DNA of 64,000 bases from the NCBI GenBank assembly GCA_038252405.1, contig JBBSAJ010000009.1, forward strand, positions 25,912 to 89,911, given 5' to 3'. The stretch is from DATCDE01 sp038252405. Lineage in GTDB: Bacteria > Actinomycetota > Actinomycetes > Prado026. The translations under genes were made by a program, and so were the position numbers. Below are positions 42,767-51,667 of the stretch, one piece after another. Position 1 is the first letter of the stretch; every line of letters begins with the position of its first letter. A model generated the notes under the pieces. The model searched no databases. It worked only from the letters and a program-made list of their open reading frames with translations, and had not been told where the DNA came from.

Positions 42767-43765
42767 GTGGATGTCCCAATCTGGTCCTGGGCAGCGGTGC
42801 TGGCCGTCATCCTGGCGATGCTCGCCGTCGACCTCTTCAGCCACCGCAACGCGCACGTGGTCGGAGTCAAGGAAGCGGCCGCCTGGTCGGCCGTCTGGGT
42901 CACCCTCGGCGTCGCCTTCGGCGGCGTGATCTGGTGGCAGTACGGCGCTGACCTGGGCGCGCAGTACTTCGCCGGCTACGTGATCGAGAAGTCGTTGGCC
43001 GTGGACAACGTCTTCGTCTTCGCGATCATCTTCAGCTACTTCGCGGTGCCCCGTGAGTACCAGCACCGGGTGCTTTTCTACGGGGTGCTCGGCGCGCTCG
43101 TCCTGCGGGCGGTGTTCATCGCGGCCGGCTCGGTCCTGATCGCCAGCTTCGCCTGGATCCTGTACCTGTTCGGGGCGTTCCTCGTCCTGAGCGGCATCAA
43201 GATGGCCCGGCAGCGCAGCGAGCACCTGGACCCGGCGCGCAGCCGCACGCTGCGCGTGTTCCGACGGCTGGTTCCGTCGACCGAGACCTACGACGGGGCC
43301 CGGTTCTGGACCCGGGTGAACGGGCGCCGGCTGGCCACTCCGCTGCTGGCCGTCCTGGTGCTCGTCGAGGTCACCGACATCGTGTTCGCGGTGGACTCGA
43401 TCCCGGCCATCTTCGCGGTGACCCAGGAGCCGTTCCTGGTCTTCACGTCCAACGCCTTCGCGATCCTTGGCCTGCGGGCCATGTACTTCCTGCTGGCTGA
43501 CCTGATGCACCGGTTCGTGTACCTCAAGCTCGGCCTCGCCCTCGTGCTCGTCTGGGTCGGCGCCAAGATGCTGCTGCACGACCTGTACAAGATCCCGACG
43601 TCGGCGTCGCTGGCCGTGGTCGCCGCGATCATCGCCGTCGCGGTCACCGCCAGCCTGCTGGCCACCCGCGGCCAACCTGCGGCCGCCGAGCCGACCGATG
43701 AACCCGCCCATCCGGACGAAACCGCCCCCGCCCCTGCCCCCACCGGCACTGTCGCCGGATCCTGA
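42767..43765 (+). CDS. TerC/Alx-family manganese exporter
   Basis: 332 residues with about nine helices and the TerC motifs: 'GYVIEKSLAVDNVFVFAIIF' (acidic metal-site region, about 68-87) and 'EVTDIVFAVDSIPAIFAVTQ' (about 204-223). The acidic residues Glu/Asp in these helices carry the ion. With the Mn riboswitch upstream it should export Mn2+ when cell levels rise. GTG 42767 follows GGAGG at 42753. C-terminal tail is Pro/Thr-rich. Confidence 0.93.
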   Translation: MDVPIWSWAAVLAVILAMLAVDLFSHRNAHVVGVKEAAAWSAVWVTLGVAFGGVIWWQYGADLGAQYFAGYVIEKSLAVDNVFVFAIIFSYFAVPREYQHRVLFYGVLGALVLRAVFIAAGSVLIASFAWILYLFGAFLVLSGIKMARQRSEHLDPARSRTLRVFRRLVPSTETYDGARFWTRVNGRRLATPLLAVLVLVEVTDIVFAVDSIPAIFAVTQEPFLVFTSNAFAILGLRAMYFLLADLMHRFVYLKLGLALVLVWVGAKMLLHDLYKIPTSASLAVVAAIIAVAVTASLLATRGQPAAAEPTDEPAHPDETAPAPAPTGTVAGS

Positions 43766-43789
43766 ACGTTCCCATCCCGAGGAGGAGTC

Positions 43790-44269
43790 ATGGCCACCAC
43801 TGTCGTACGAGCCCGCCGCACTTCCGTCCCCGCACTCACCGACGACGGACGCGGGCTGCTGGAGCAACGACTGCATCGACTGCGGAAGGAGACCCTGGTC
43901 GACCTGGGCTCGCTGCTGGCCGACCCGCGGCGTGACGAGCGACTGGTCAGCGACTTCGAGCGGCTGCTGGGCGAGGCGGATGCCATCGAGGCTCTGCTCG
44001 CCGCCGCCGAGCGGCTGCCCGAGCCCGACCCGCGCATCGTGCAGATGGGGTCTCGAGTCGTGATCGAGGTTTCCGACGGCACGAAGGAGCGGCTGCGGAT
44101 CGTCCACCCCGCCGAGGCGTTCCTCGACGAGGAGCGGGTGTCCTGCGAGTCGCCGGTCGCGGTGGCGCTGCTCGGGGCACGCGTGGGCCAGACCGTGGTC
44201 GTGCAGGCGCCCGCGGGCACCTACTCGGCGCGGGTGGTGGACCTGGTGGACGTCGCGGCGGTCGCCTGA
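43790..44269 (+). CDS. GreA/GreB-like elongation factor domain protein
   Basis: 159 residues. A helical N-terminus (RGLLEQRLHRLRKETLVDLG) resembles the Gre coiled coil but is shorter, and the C-terminal half (VVIEVSDGTKERLRIVHPAE, 'SPVAVALLGARVGQTVVVQA') is the FKBP-like Gre C domain. The two acidic residues at the coil tip needed for transcript cleavage are not certain here, so it may compete with GreA rather than act as one. GAGGAGG lies upstream of the ATG, 24 bases after terC. Confidence 0.85.
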   Translation: MATTVVRARRTSVPALTDDGRGLLEQRLHRLRKETLVDLGSLLADPRRDERLVSDFERLLGEADAIEALLAAAERLPEPDPRIVQMGSRVVIEVSDGTKERLRIVHPAEAFLDEERVSCESPVAVALLGARVGQTVVVQAPAGTYSARVVDLVDVAAVA

Positions 44270-44287
44270 CCTGGCCGGTCAGGCCGG

Positions 44288-45133
44288 TCAGGCCTGGGCG
44301 CGGTCCGGGCTGGTGGCGTCCTCGAGGGCGGCCAGCAGCTCGTCCCGCTCGGCGGTCAGCGCGCTCAGCTGGTCGCGCAGATCGGCCAGCCGGGACTCCG
44401 AGCTGGCCACCGACTGGGCCAGTTCGGCGATGGTGGATTCGGCCTCACGGTGCCGGATCTGCCAGTCCTGGGCCTCGTTGGCGTTGCTGCGCGCCTGGGC
44501 CTCGGCCTTCTGCACGGCCGCGGCCGCCTGGGCCTGGGCCTGCTGGATGGCCGACTGCGCCTGCTGCGCGTAGGCGACGGCCTGCGCCGCCCTGGTCTCC
44601 GCGGTGGCCCGCTGCTGCTCGCTGGCGTCGAGGAGCGAGCGCAGCGCGCGGGTCTCCTCGGACAGGTCGACGCTGACCGCCGCGGCGACGGCCGGCACCT
44701 CGACCGGGCCAGCGGCTGACGCCAGTGACGTGAACGGGTTGGGGTACTCCTCGTCGACCATGGGCTGCGGCTCCTCGGTGGCCTCGCCGACGGGCCCGGC
44801 GGCCGGCTCGGCCTCCCTGCGGGCCCGGCGCAAAGACATGCCGAGGAACTTGCGGGGCGTGGCCTCGGGGTCGGCAGCGTCCGGCGTGGGCTCCGAGACC
44901 GGGGCGCTGTCCACGGGGGCCTCGGGCACGTCCGCGACGGCCGGGCTCGGCTCGGGCGCCGTCAGCGGCTCGAGTAGGGGCACGACGGCCGCCGCTGCGG
45001 GCGGCTCGAGCGCCTCGACCGGCTCGTCGGGCGGCGGGGCCGCCGGCTTGGCGGCCTTGCGGCCGGGCAGGACGTCGATCGCCGGGCGCGCGATCGCGCC
45101 AGCCATCTCAGCGTCGTACAGCTCCGCGGACAT
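44288..45133 (-). CDS. Coiled-coil protein, function unknown
   Basis: 281 residues. The first ~135 are Pro/Ala/Glu-rich and disordered in appearance; 'PRKFLGMSLRRARREAE' is a basic patch. Residues ~155-275 form a long coiled coil rich in Ala/Gln/Glu (QQRATAETRAAQAVAYAQQA, 'ESRLADLRDQLSALTAERDE'). Similar proteins bind DivIVA-like or chromosome scaffolds, but this is speculative. ATG 45133 is preceded by GGAGG at 7 bases. Overlapping repeats of 'GGCCGGTCA' lie at its end (44275-44290). Confidence 0.65.
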   Translation of the reverse strand: MSAELYDAEMAGAIARPAIDVLPGRKAAKPAAPPPDEPVEALEPPAAAAVVPLLEPLTAPEPSPAVADVPEAPVDSAPVSEPTPDAADPEATPRKFLGMSLRRARREAEPAAGPVGEATEEPQPMVDEEYPNPFTSLASAAGPVEVPAVAAAVSVDLSEETRALRSLLDASEQQRATAETRAAQAVAYAQQAQSAIQQAQAQAAAAVQKAEAQARSNANEAQDWQIRHREAESTIAELAQSVASSESRLADLRDQLSALTAERDELLAALEDATSPDRAQA

Positions 45134-45228
45134 CGGACCTCCACCAGCCTGGGTAACCCGTCGTCCGGGGTATCGGTCGATGCTGCCGCGGGCTTGACCC
45201 CGCAGATCACCCGGCTGTCGGCGGGTCG

Positions 45229-46266
45229 CTACGACGCGTCGTTCTCCCGCCGGACGGCGATCCACTCGTCCACACCCGACCATGCGTCGTAGAGCCACTC
45301 CACCTGCGCGGACCGACCGACCGGCACCTGGTCGTGCGGCTCCACGACCCAGGCCAGGTGCAGCACCTTGTGCTGCGGGATCGCCGTCCAGATGTCGCGC
45401 AGGCTGTCCAGCTCGTCCAGCCCGCTGTGCGCGACCAGGACGACGTCGGCCTGCGGGTTGGCCGCGATCGCGGCGAGCACCCCGCCGGGCTTCGGTGGCA
45501 GCACGTACTGCATCGCCTCCGCCCGCTCGGCCAGCTCCAGCCGGCCCTGCTCCCACAGCGCGGCGATGGCCCGCTCCCGGCGGCCCTCGGTGAAGTTGCC
45601 GCCCTCCGGGAAGATCAGGAAGGCATCCAGCGGTCCCATCGTCGCGGACAGCTCCGCGATCGTCGCGGTGACGTCGTCACGGCCGGTGCCCCCGGTGTGC
45701 ACGAACCGGCTGGGCAGCCGGTTGAGGACGACGTCGATGAAAGGGTCCAGCTGCAGCGTGTCCTTGAGCACGATGCGCGGCCGCCGGCCGGCCCAGCTGA
45801 GCACCTCGTGCAGGAGCAGGAACGAGTCACCCGGCCCGGCGTGCCGGCTCATGATGATCAGCGGCCGCTCGGGCGTGGCCGGGTTGCCGTCGTCCCCGAG
45901 CCGCGGCCCGTCGGTCTCGACCCGGAGCACGAACAGGCGGCGTCCCGCGGTGTACAGCACATGGAGGCACCAGCGCAGCAGCGCGTAGTGGGCCGTGACG
46001 AAGGAGGGGGTGCGCAGCTTCCAGCCGAACCCGCTGCCCACCCACAGGCCGAGCGCCACGGTCAGCCCGACCAGCTCCATGAGCAGGTAGATGATGCCGA
46101 ACCCGGCCAGCCGCAGGGCCCGCCAGCTGCCGGGCAGTCGGTACGACAGCAGCGCCGCGGCCAGCAGGATCAGCGGCACATACACGACCAGGCCGACTGC
46201 GGCCAGGATGACGACCGGACCGATGACCAGCCGGCGCAGCCAGTACGGAGGCAGCCAGAGCGTCAC
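45229..46266 (-). CDS. Lysophospholipid acyltransferase-like protein (PlsC clan)
   Basis: 345 residues. Two to three helices cover the first ~75 residues; then the PlsC motifs: SRHAGPGDS (H-x4-D), 'VLKDTLQLDPFIDVVL', 'DAFLIFPEGGN' (FPEG). It transfers an acyl group to a lysophospholipid or related acceptor at the membrane. GTG 46266 overlaps the stop of the patatin gene (GTGA), so a phospholipid-cutting and an acyl-adding enzyme are produced together. Confidence 0.88.
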   Translation of the reverse strand: MTLWLPPYWLRRLVIGPVVILAAVGLVVYVPLILLAAALLSYRLPGSWRALRLAGFGIIYLLMELVGLTVALGLWVGSGFGWKLRTPSFVTAHYALLRWCLHVLYTAGRRLFVLRVETDGPRLGDDGNPATPERPLIIMSRHAGPGDSFLLLHEVLSWAGRRPRIVLKDTLQLDPFIDVVLNRLPSRFVHTGGTGRDDVTATIAELSATMGPLDAFLIFPEGGNFTEGRRERAIAALWEQGRLELAERAEAMQYVLPPKPGGVLAAIAANPQADVVLVAHSGLDELDSLRDIWTAIPQHKVLHLAWVVEPHDQVPVGRSAQVEWLYDAWSGVDEWIAVRRENDAS

Positions 46267-47102
46267 CCGGCACCGCCCGGCAGGGCGTCGAGGTAGGCCG
46301 CGGCACTCCGGTAGGACCGCTCGATCCGGCTGGCGATCTGGGAGAAGTTCCGGTACCGCAGCTGGGCCGGGTCGTTGTAGCGCACCGTCTCACCGGTCGG
46401 GAGCACGTGCGCGACGACGCCGTCCGGCAGCGCGTCGAGGTCACCGGCGAACCGGTGCCGGCGGGAGATCTCGAAGGCCACCATGGCGACCTCCCAGGGG
46501 CGCCGCGGCGCGCTGAGCGGCTGCTCCACCCGCCCGACCTGCAGGACGTAGATCTCGGTGGCGCCCAGCTCGACCGCGCGACCCAGCGGGATGGAGTCGA
46601 CCACGCCCCCGTCGATGTAGTGCTGGCCGTCGATCTCGACCGGCGGCAGCATGACGGGCACGGCGCAGGAGGCCAGCACGGCGGGTACGAGCGGCCCGGA
46701 GTCGAAGTACCGGGCGGTGGCCGACTCGATCCCGGCGGCCACGCACTGGAACGGCACGGCGAGCTGTTCGAAGGTGTCCACCGGAAGCGCCTCGCGCAGC
46801 AGCCGACGCAGAGGTGCGTTGGAGTGGGCGTGGGTCCGGGTGAGGGCCAGCGTCTGCAGCTGGCTGAACACCGACCCGCCGAGGACGTCGCTGTCCTGGA
46901 TGGAGGTCCACACCTCGGTGAGCCGCCGCACCGCGGCGGCCGTCGGCTCGGCCGCCACGAAGGCCCCGTTGATCGCACCGATCGAGGTGCCCACGATGAG
47001 GTCGGGGACGACCGACCGCTCGACGAGGGCGCGCAGCATCCCGACCTCGTGGGCGCCCAGATGGCCCCCGCCGCCGAGGACGAAGGCGACGCGTCCGGTC
47101 AT
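46263..47102 (-). CDS. Patatin-like phospholipase
   Basis: 279 residues with all patatin motifs: oxyanion loop GGGGHLGA (about 10-17), nucleophile GTSIGA, and catalytic Asp in IDGGV. It is a small, one-domain RssA-like protein with no signal peptide, so it acts in the cytosol on membrane lipid. CAGGAT lies 6 bases before ATG 47102 (leaderless type). Coupled to the acyltransferase gene; together they could remodel phospholipid acyl chains. Confidence 0.93.
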   Translation of the reverse strand: MTGRVAFVLGGGGHLGAHEVGMLRALVERSVVPDLIVGTSIGAINGAFVAAEPTAAAVRRLTEVWTSIQDSDVLGGSVFSQLQTLALTRTHAHSNAPLRRLLREALPVDTFEQLAVPFQCVAAGIESATARYFDSGPLVPAVLASCAVPVMLPPVEIDGQHYIDGGVVDSIPLGRAVELGATEIYVLQVGRVEQPLSAPRRPWEVAMVAFEISRRHRFAGDLDALPDGVVAHVLPTGETVRYNDPAQLRYRNFSQIASRIERSYRSAAAYLDALPGGAG

Positions 47103-47216
47103 CCGTCCATCCTGGCCCACCCGCGGACGGCACGGCGTGGGCACCGGCGTCTCAGCATGTGAGACGGCCCTGCCGAGGGATGGACAGGCCGGTTCCCCGT
47201 CCGTATTCTCGACCCC

Positions 47217-47327
47217 GTGACCACCGTCCCGGCCTCGCGCGCCGCCGTCCGCCCCATGGGCGCGACGGCGATGATGTGTGCGCGAATGTGTGCCGACGCG
47301 ACGTGTGGCTGCATGCGCCAGGCCTGA
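47217..47327 (+). CDS. Leaderless Cys/Met-rich leader peptide of metY
   Basis: A 36-codon ORF from GTG 47217, with TATTCT (47204-47209) 7 bases upstream, so translation can begin at the mRNA 5' end. The C-terminal half is MMCARMCADATCGCMRQA: four Cys and four Met in 18 codons, far above the genomic average. A hairpin follows at 47355-47380 and metY starts at 47441. Stalling at Cys (or Met) codons when the amino acid is scarce would favour read-through to metY. Cys-rich leaderless leader peptides controlling sulfur genes are known in mycobacteria; here it is a match by design, not by sequence. Confidence 0.75.
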   Translation: MTTVPASRAAVRPMGATAMMCARMCADATCGCMRQA

Positions 47328-47354
47328 CCTTTCCGGCCCGCCCCCAGCACACAC

Positions 47355-47380
47355 GAAGGCGACCCCTCGGGGTCGTCTTC
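47355..47380 (+). terminator. Attenuator-like hairpin between leader peptide and metY
   Basis: GAAGGCGACCCC (47355-47366) pairs with GGGGTCGTCTTC (47369-47380): 12 bp with one G-T pair, followed by TCTCGG. It lies 28 bases after the leader-peptide stop. A second small stem CGGCG/CGCCG with loop TTTCC follows at 47382-47396. It may terminate transcription unless a ribosome stalled on the leader allows another fold. Confidence 0.6.
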
Positions 47381-47440
47381 TCGGCGTTTCCCGCCGGCCC
47401 CGCACCTCCGCCGCCCGCACCCACACCCATGGAGACCCCG

Positions 47441-48742
47441 ATGACCGACACCCAGGCCGGCTGGTCGTTCGAGACCAAGCAGATCCACGCCGGGCAGATC
47501 CCCGACGACACCACCAACGCCCGCGCGCTGCCGATCTACCAGACCACCTCGTACACCTTCCGGGACACCGACCATGCCGCCGCGCTGTTCGGGCTGACCG
47601 AGCCGGGCAACATCTACACGCGGATCATGAACCCCACGCAGGATGTCGTGGAGCAGCGGATCGCCGTGCTCGAGGGCGGGGTGGGTGCGCTGCTGCTGTC
47701 CAGCGGGCAGGCCGCCGAGACGCTGGCGATCCTCAACCTGGCCCAGGCGGGCGACCACGTGGTGTCCTCGCCGTCGCTGTACGGCGGCACCTACAACCTG
47801 CTCCACTACACGCTGGCAAGGCTGGGCATCGAGGTCACCTTCGTCGACGACCCGGACGACCCGGAGTCGTGGCGCCGCGCCGTCCGGCCGAACACCAAGG
47901 CGTTCTTCGGCGAGTCGATCTCCAACCCGAAGAACGACATCCTCGACGTCTCGGCCGTGGCCGCGATCGCGCACGAGAACGGCGTCCCGCTGATCATCGA
48001 CAACACGGTGGCCACCCCCTACCTGATCCGCCCGTTCGAGTGGGGCGCCGACATCGTCGTCCACTCGGCCACGAAGTACCTGGGCGGCCACGGCACAGCC
48101 GTCGCCGGGGCGATCGTGGACGGCGGCACCTTCGACTGGGCCGCCGAGCCGGAGCGGTTCCCCGGCTTCAACACCCCCGACCCCAGCTACCACGGCCTGG
48201 TCTACGCGCAGGCGCTCGGCGCGGCCGCGTACATCATCAAGGCCCGGGTCCAGCTGCTGCGCGACCTGGGTCCGGCCGTCGCGCCGTTCAACGCGTTCCT
48301 CATCGCGCAGGGCCTGGAGACCCTCAGCCTGCGCATCGAGCGGCACGTGGCCAACGCGCAGCGGGTGGCCGAGTGGCTGGACAAGCGTGACGAGGTCGAG
48401 TCGGTCAGCTACGCCGGGCTGCCGTCGTCCCCCTGGTACGAGCGTGGCCGGAAGTACGCGCCGAAGGGCACCGGTGCAGTGCTGGCCTTCGAGATCAAGG
48501 GCGGCATCGAGGCGGGCAAGCGGTTCGTCGACGCGCTCGAGCTGCACAGCCACGTCGCGAACATCGGCGACGTGCGTTCGCTGGTCATCCACCCGGCGTC
48601 GACCACGCACTCCCAGCTCAGCCCGGAGGAGCAGGCGGCGGCGGGAGTCACCCCGGGTCTGATCCGGCTGGCCGTCGGCATCGAGGGCATCGAGGACATC
48701 CTGGCGGACCTCGAGGCCGGGTTCCGCGCGGCGAAGGGCTGA
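47441..48742 (+). CDS. metY: O-acetylhomoserine sulfhydrylase (MetY)
   Basis: 433 residues, Cys/Met-metabolism PLP family. 'GWSFETKQIHAGQIPDDTTN' at the start, 'GVGALLLSSGQAAETLAI', 'SPSLYGGTYNLLHYTL', and the PLP Lys in 'VHSATKYLGGHG' define it. C-terminal 'GDVRSLVIHPASTTHSQLSP' is typical. It joins sulfide to O-acetylhomoserine to give homocysteine. ATG 47441 is preceded by GGAG at 6 bases; ATG 47429 is also in frame. metX follows after 4 bases. Regulation is by the Cys/Met leader peptide upstream. Confidence 0.95.
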   Translation: MTDTQAGWSFETKQIHAGQIPDDTTNARALPIYQTTSYTFRDTDHAAALFGLTEPGNIYTRIMNPTQDVVEQRIAVLEGGVGALLLSSGQAAETLAILNLAQAGDHVVSSPSLYGGTYNLLHYTLARLGIEVTFVDDPDDPESWRRAVRPNTKAFFGESISNPKNDILDVSAVAAIAHENGVPLIIDNTVATPYLIRPFEWGADIVVHSATKYLGGHGTAVAGAIVDGGTFDWAAEPERFPGFNTPDPSYHGLVYAQALGAAAYIIKARVQLLRDLGPAVAPFNAFLIAQGLETLSLRIERHVANAQRVAEWLDKRDEVESVSYAGLPSSPWYERGRKYAPKGTGAVLAFEIKGGIEAGKRFVDALELHSHVANIGDVRSLVIHPASTTHSQLSPEEQAAAGVTPGLIRLAVGIEGIEDILADLEAGFRAAKG

Positions 48743-48746
48743 GCCC

Positions 48747-49919
48747 ATGCCGCTGTCCTACGACGGTCCCCCTCCTGCCAGTGCCGCCTGGCGGGAGGGC
48801 GACCACCCGGGTGACCGCCAGTTCGTCGACCTCGGGCCGCTCGCGCTCGAGGCCGGAGGCGGCCTGCCGACGGTCCGGGTCGCGTACGAGACCTGGGGGA
48901 CTCTCGACGAGGACCGGTCCAACGCCGTCCTCGTGCTGCATGCGCTCACCGGCGACTCGCACGTGGTGGGGCCTGAGGGGCCCGGACACCTGACCGGTGG
49001 GTGGTGGCAGGGCCTGATCGGGCCCGGCGCCCCGATCGACACCGACCAGTGGTTCGTGGTGGCGCCCAACGTGCTCGGGGGCTGCCAGGGGACGACGGGG
49101 CCGTCGTCGGCGGCCCCGGACGGCCGCCCGTGGGGCTCCCGGTTCCCACGGATCACGGTAAGGGACCAGGTCGCCGTCGAGGTCGCGTTCGCGAACGCGC
49201 TCGGCATCGACCGCTGGGCGGCCGCGATCGGCGGGTCGATGGGGGGCATGCGGGCGCTGGAGTGGGCCGTGGCGCACCCGGCCCGGGTGGGCGCCGTGCT
49301 GCTGCTCGCCACCGGCGCCGCCGTCACCCCCGACCAGATCGGCACCCAGTCCGTGCAGGTGATGGCGATCCGCTCCGACCCGCGGTTCCGGGGCGGGGAC
49401 TACTACGACGCCCCGGCGGGGCAGGGTCCACACGAGGGCATGGGGCTGGCCCGGCGCATCGCTCACCTGACCTACCGCTCCGAGACCGAGCTGGACCTTC
49501 GGTTCGGCCGGGACCCGCAGGGCACCGAGGACCCGCTGCGGGGCGGGCGCTACGCGGTGCAGTCCTACTTGGACCACCACGCCGACAAGCTCGCGCGCCG
49601 CTTCGACGCCGGGACCTACGCGGTGTTGAGCGAGGCGATGAACACCCACGACATCGGCCGCGGGCGTGGTGGGGTCGCGGCCGCGCTGGCGCGGATCACC
49701 GCCAGGGCCGTGGTCGCCGGGGTGGACTCGGACCGGCTGTACCCGCTGCGGCTGCAGGAGGAGCTGGCCGAGCTGATCCCGACCTGCGACCAGCTAGCGG
49801 TGATCGGCTCCCCGTACGGGCACGACGGCTTCCTCATCGAGATCGACGCCGTCGGCCGGCTGGTCCGCGAGACCCTCGCCACATCAGTCAGCTCCCGCCC
49901 CCCAGCCCCTCCTACCTGA
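48747..49919 (+). CDS. metX: Homoserine O-acetyltransferase (MetX)
   Basis: 390 residues of the alpha/beta-hydrolase MetX family. The catalytic Ser is in AAAIGGSMGGMRALEW, with 'VAGVDSDRLYPL' (Asp) and 'YGHDGFLIE' (His) completing the triad; 'VLHALTGDSHV' is the oxyanion region. It makes the O-acetylhomoserine that MetY uses, so the pair forms direct sulfhydrylation to homocysteine. Starts 4 bases after metY. A terminator hairpin follows 14 bases after the stop. Confidence 0.95.
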   Translation: MPLSYDGPPPASAAWREGDHPGDRQFVDLGPLALEAGGGLPTVRVAYETWGTLDEDRSNAVLVLHALTGDSHVVGPEGPGHLTGGWWQGLIGPGAPIDTDQWFVVAPNVLGGCQGTTGPSSAAPDGRPWGSRFPRITVRDQVAVEVAFANALGIDRWAAAIGGSMGGMRALEWAVAHPARVGAVLLLATGAAVTPDQIGTQSVQVMAIRSDPRFRGGDYYDAPAGQGPHEGMGLARRIAHLTYRSETELDLRFGRDPQGTEDPLRGGRYAVQSYLDHHADKLARRFDAGTYAVLSEAMNTHDIGRGRGGVAAALARITARAVVAGVDSDRLYPLRLQEELAELIPTCDQLAVIGSPYGHDGFLIEIDAVGRLVRETLATSVSSRPPAPPT

Positions 49920-49933
49920 CCCCCCCTGCGCTT

Positions 49934-49954
49934 GGCCGGACCTACCTACCGGCC
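49934..49954 (+). terminator. metYX terminator hairpin
   Basis: GGCCGG (49934-49939) and CCGGCC (49949-49954) around ACCTACCTA, just after the metX stop. The stem is short and no T-run follows, as usual in GC-rich actinobacteria. Confidence 0.55.
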
Positions 49955-50218
49955 GTCCCATGATCGCCGTAGGAGGACGGAATCTGCCCGTGGACGGCGC
50001 CTTCCTCCCGGTAACGGTGATCTTGGACGACGAAGGGCTGGCGCTCTTCGCCCCTGGATGCAGAGGCCCTTCTTGAGCAGAGGCCGGGCTTCGGGGGCGT
50101 CAAACAGGCTGTCGGACGACGGTCACGGAGCTCCTGCACCCCATCCGGAGGATCGCCCGGCCATGGAAGTTGTCCACCGGTACCGGATTGGGCCTTTTCC
50201 TAGCTCGCTGTCTGGTCC
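49955..50218. other. Gene-free stretch between metX and a lipoprotein gene
   Basis: About 260 bases with no convincing gene on either strand and lower coding regularity than its surroundings. A GGAGG at about 49972 and a short minus-strand frame (49942-50139) were seen but have no recognisable product. The box TACTGT at 50219-50224, 6 bases before the next ATG, ends the stretch. Confidence 0.5.
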
Positions 50219-50230
50219 TACTGTCGGTGG

Positions 50231-50800
50231 ATGCCGGCCCGCGGAGCCGTCCAGATTGCTGCTGCAGTCCTTGCAGCGGTGGCTTTGGGTGCCTGCAGCT
50301 CGGGATCCGGCGGGGCGGTGGCGCTGCCTTCGCTGAGCGAATCGGGCCAGCCGCCCTCCGCTGCGAGCGGCTCCACGTCGACTGGGCCGTCGCCCAGCGT
50401 CACTTCGGATGCGCAGGTAGCCGCTGAGGTCGAAGCCGCCGTCCGCGCCTACTTCGACGCGATGGATCTTGCGAGCAGATCGGGCAACGCTGATCCCTAT
50501 CGGGCAAGAACGTCGGTGGCTTGTACGTGTCGCGAATTTGCTGCTCAGGTCGAGCAGGCCTATCGAGTCGGCCGCGTGGAGGGGGCAGGAGTTCGACTCG
50601 AAAGGCTGAGCGTCACGGTGGCTTCGAGCCAACTCGCTCTGGTGGACGCGGACTACGTGGCTGTCGGGTATCGCCATGTCGTCGCCGACAAGTCGACAGT
50701 CATTCCTAGCGTGCGAGTGCACTCGGCACTGCGGCTTGAGCGCAGCGCAGACGGCTGGGTCGTCGCTGACGAAGATCTTCTCCAGCGAGCCTCAGCATGA
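50231..50800 (+). CDS. Lipoprotein, function unknown
   Basis: 189 residues: signal peptide and lipobox ALGAC (about 17-21), a Ser/Gly/Pro-rich linker (about 22-58), then a helix-strand domain with 'AAVRAYFDAMDLASRSGNAD' and 'TSVACTCREFAAQVEQAYRV'. The mature part resembles NTF2-like secreted domains, with a CTC pair, but this is only a resemblance. TACTGT lies 6 bases before ATG 50231 (leaderless type). Its stop overlaps the start of the PKD gene (ATGA). Confidence 0.75.
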   Translation: MPARGAVQIAAAVLAAVALGACSSGSGGAVALPSLSESGQPPSAASGSTSTGPSPSVTSDAQVAAEVEAAVRAYFDAMDLASRSGNADPYRARTSVACTCREFAAQVEQAYRVGRVEGAGVRLERLSVTVASSQLALVDADYVAVGYRHVVADKSTVIPSVRVHSALRLERSADGWVVADEDLLQRASA

Positions 50801-51639
50801 GACGTCTGAGCGGCCTGTTGATCGTGCTCCTGCTCGCCATCGTGCTGCCGTCGAGCCAGGCTGCGGCTGCTGCAGGACAGGGTCTGCCCTGTGGCTTCTA
50901 CTACAGCGTTGGGGGAAACGATGAGGCGAACGCAGTCGAGGGCGGGATCCTGATCCCCGCCGCCGGGTTCGTCGGGGACCCTGCCCTCCGCGGCCAGGCC
51001 GCCTCCTGCCCCGGCTGCTCCTGGCAACTGGCGCCCTGGTGCAAGTTCACCGAACCGGGCGGGACAGCCGCCTGCCTCGGCGCAGTGATCGCCTGCCCCG
51101 CCGGATCCATCCGCCTTGCGATCTTCCTCCGCCGCCCGGGGGAGGCGGTCTTCCAGCAGGTCGGCTCGTTCTGCCAGCGTCCGGGGCAACCGCTCACGCC
51201 CGGCCAGCTCATCCCCGACGTCCGTGACCGGTTCATCGAGTTCCTGCCCCCGCAGTCGCCGTCCTACCAGCCCGCCACCGGCACGTTGGTCAATCTGCCC
51301 ACGGTCTTCGCCGCCGGCCAGCCCGCAGTGATCGGCCAGAAACAGTTCGACCTGGCCGGCTTCACGATCGTGATCACCGCGTCGGCGACCTGGCTGTGGC
51401 AGTTCGGTGACGGCACCTCAGGTGTCTTCGACAGTCCCGGTGGTCCCTACCCGGACATGAGTGTCAGCCACAGCTACCGCGCCGTCGGCACTCCGCAGGT
51501 CGTCCTGACCACCACCTGGGACGGCGAGTTCACCGTCGACGGGCTCGGCCCGTTCCCAGTCGCCGGACCGCCCGTGACTCAGTCGACACCGCTGCAGCTG
51601 ACCGTGCGGGAGGCGCACGCACAGCTGGTCGCGGGATAG
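50797..51639 (+). CDS. Secreted PKD-domain protein
   Basis: 280 residues; signal peptide ends near 'SSQAAAAAG'. A Cys-rich part follows (GQGLPCGFYY, 'ASCPGCSWQLAPWCKF', 'ACLGAVIACPAGSIRL', 'GSFCQRPGQ'), probably disulfide-bonded. Residues ~190-275 form a PKD-like fold with 'TWLWQFGDGTSGVFDSPGG' and 'VSHSYRAVGTPQVVLTTTWD'. It probably binds extracellular polymers. Coupled by ATGA overlap to the lipoprotein, so the two may form one surface complex. Confidence 0.82.
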   Translation: MRRLSGLLIVLLLAIVLPSSQAAAAAGQGLPCGFYYSVGGNDEANAVEGGILIPAAGFVGDPALRGQAASCPGCSWQLAPWCKFTEPGGTAACLGAVIACPAGSIRLAIFLRRPGEAVFQQVGSFCQRPGQPLTPGQLIPDVRDRFIEFLPPQSPSYQPATGTLVNLPTVFAAGQPAVIGQKQFDLAGFTIVITASATWLWQFGDGTSGVFDSPGGPYPDMSVSHSYRAVGTPQVVLTTTWDGEFTVDGLGPFPVAGPPVTQSTPLQLTVREAHAQLVAG

Positions 51640-51667
51640 GGCGGGGGAACGCCGCACAGAAGGCGGG

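Noticed and set aside
39905..44107. 1400-codon minus-strand open frame across rocD, DUF4192 and terC
   Set aside because: Opposes several certain genes and a riboswitch; composition is that of antisense shadow, with no motif.
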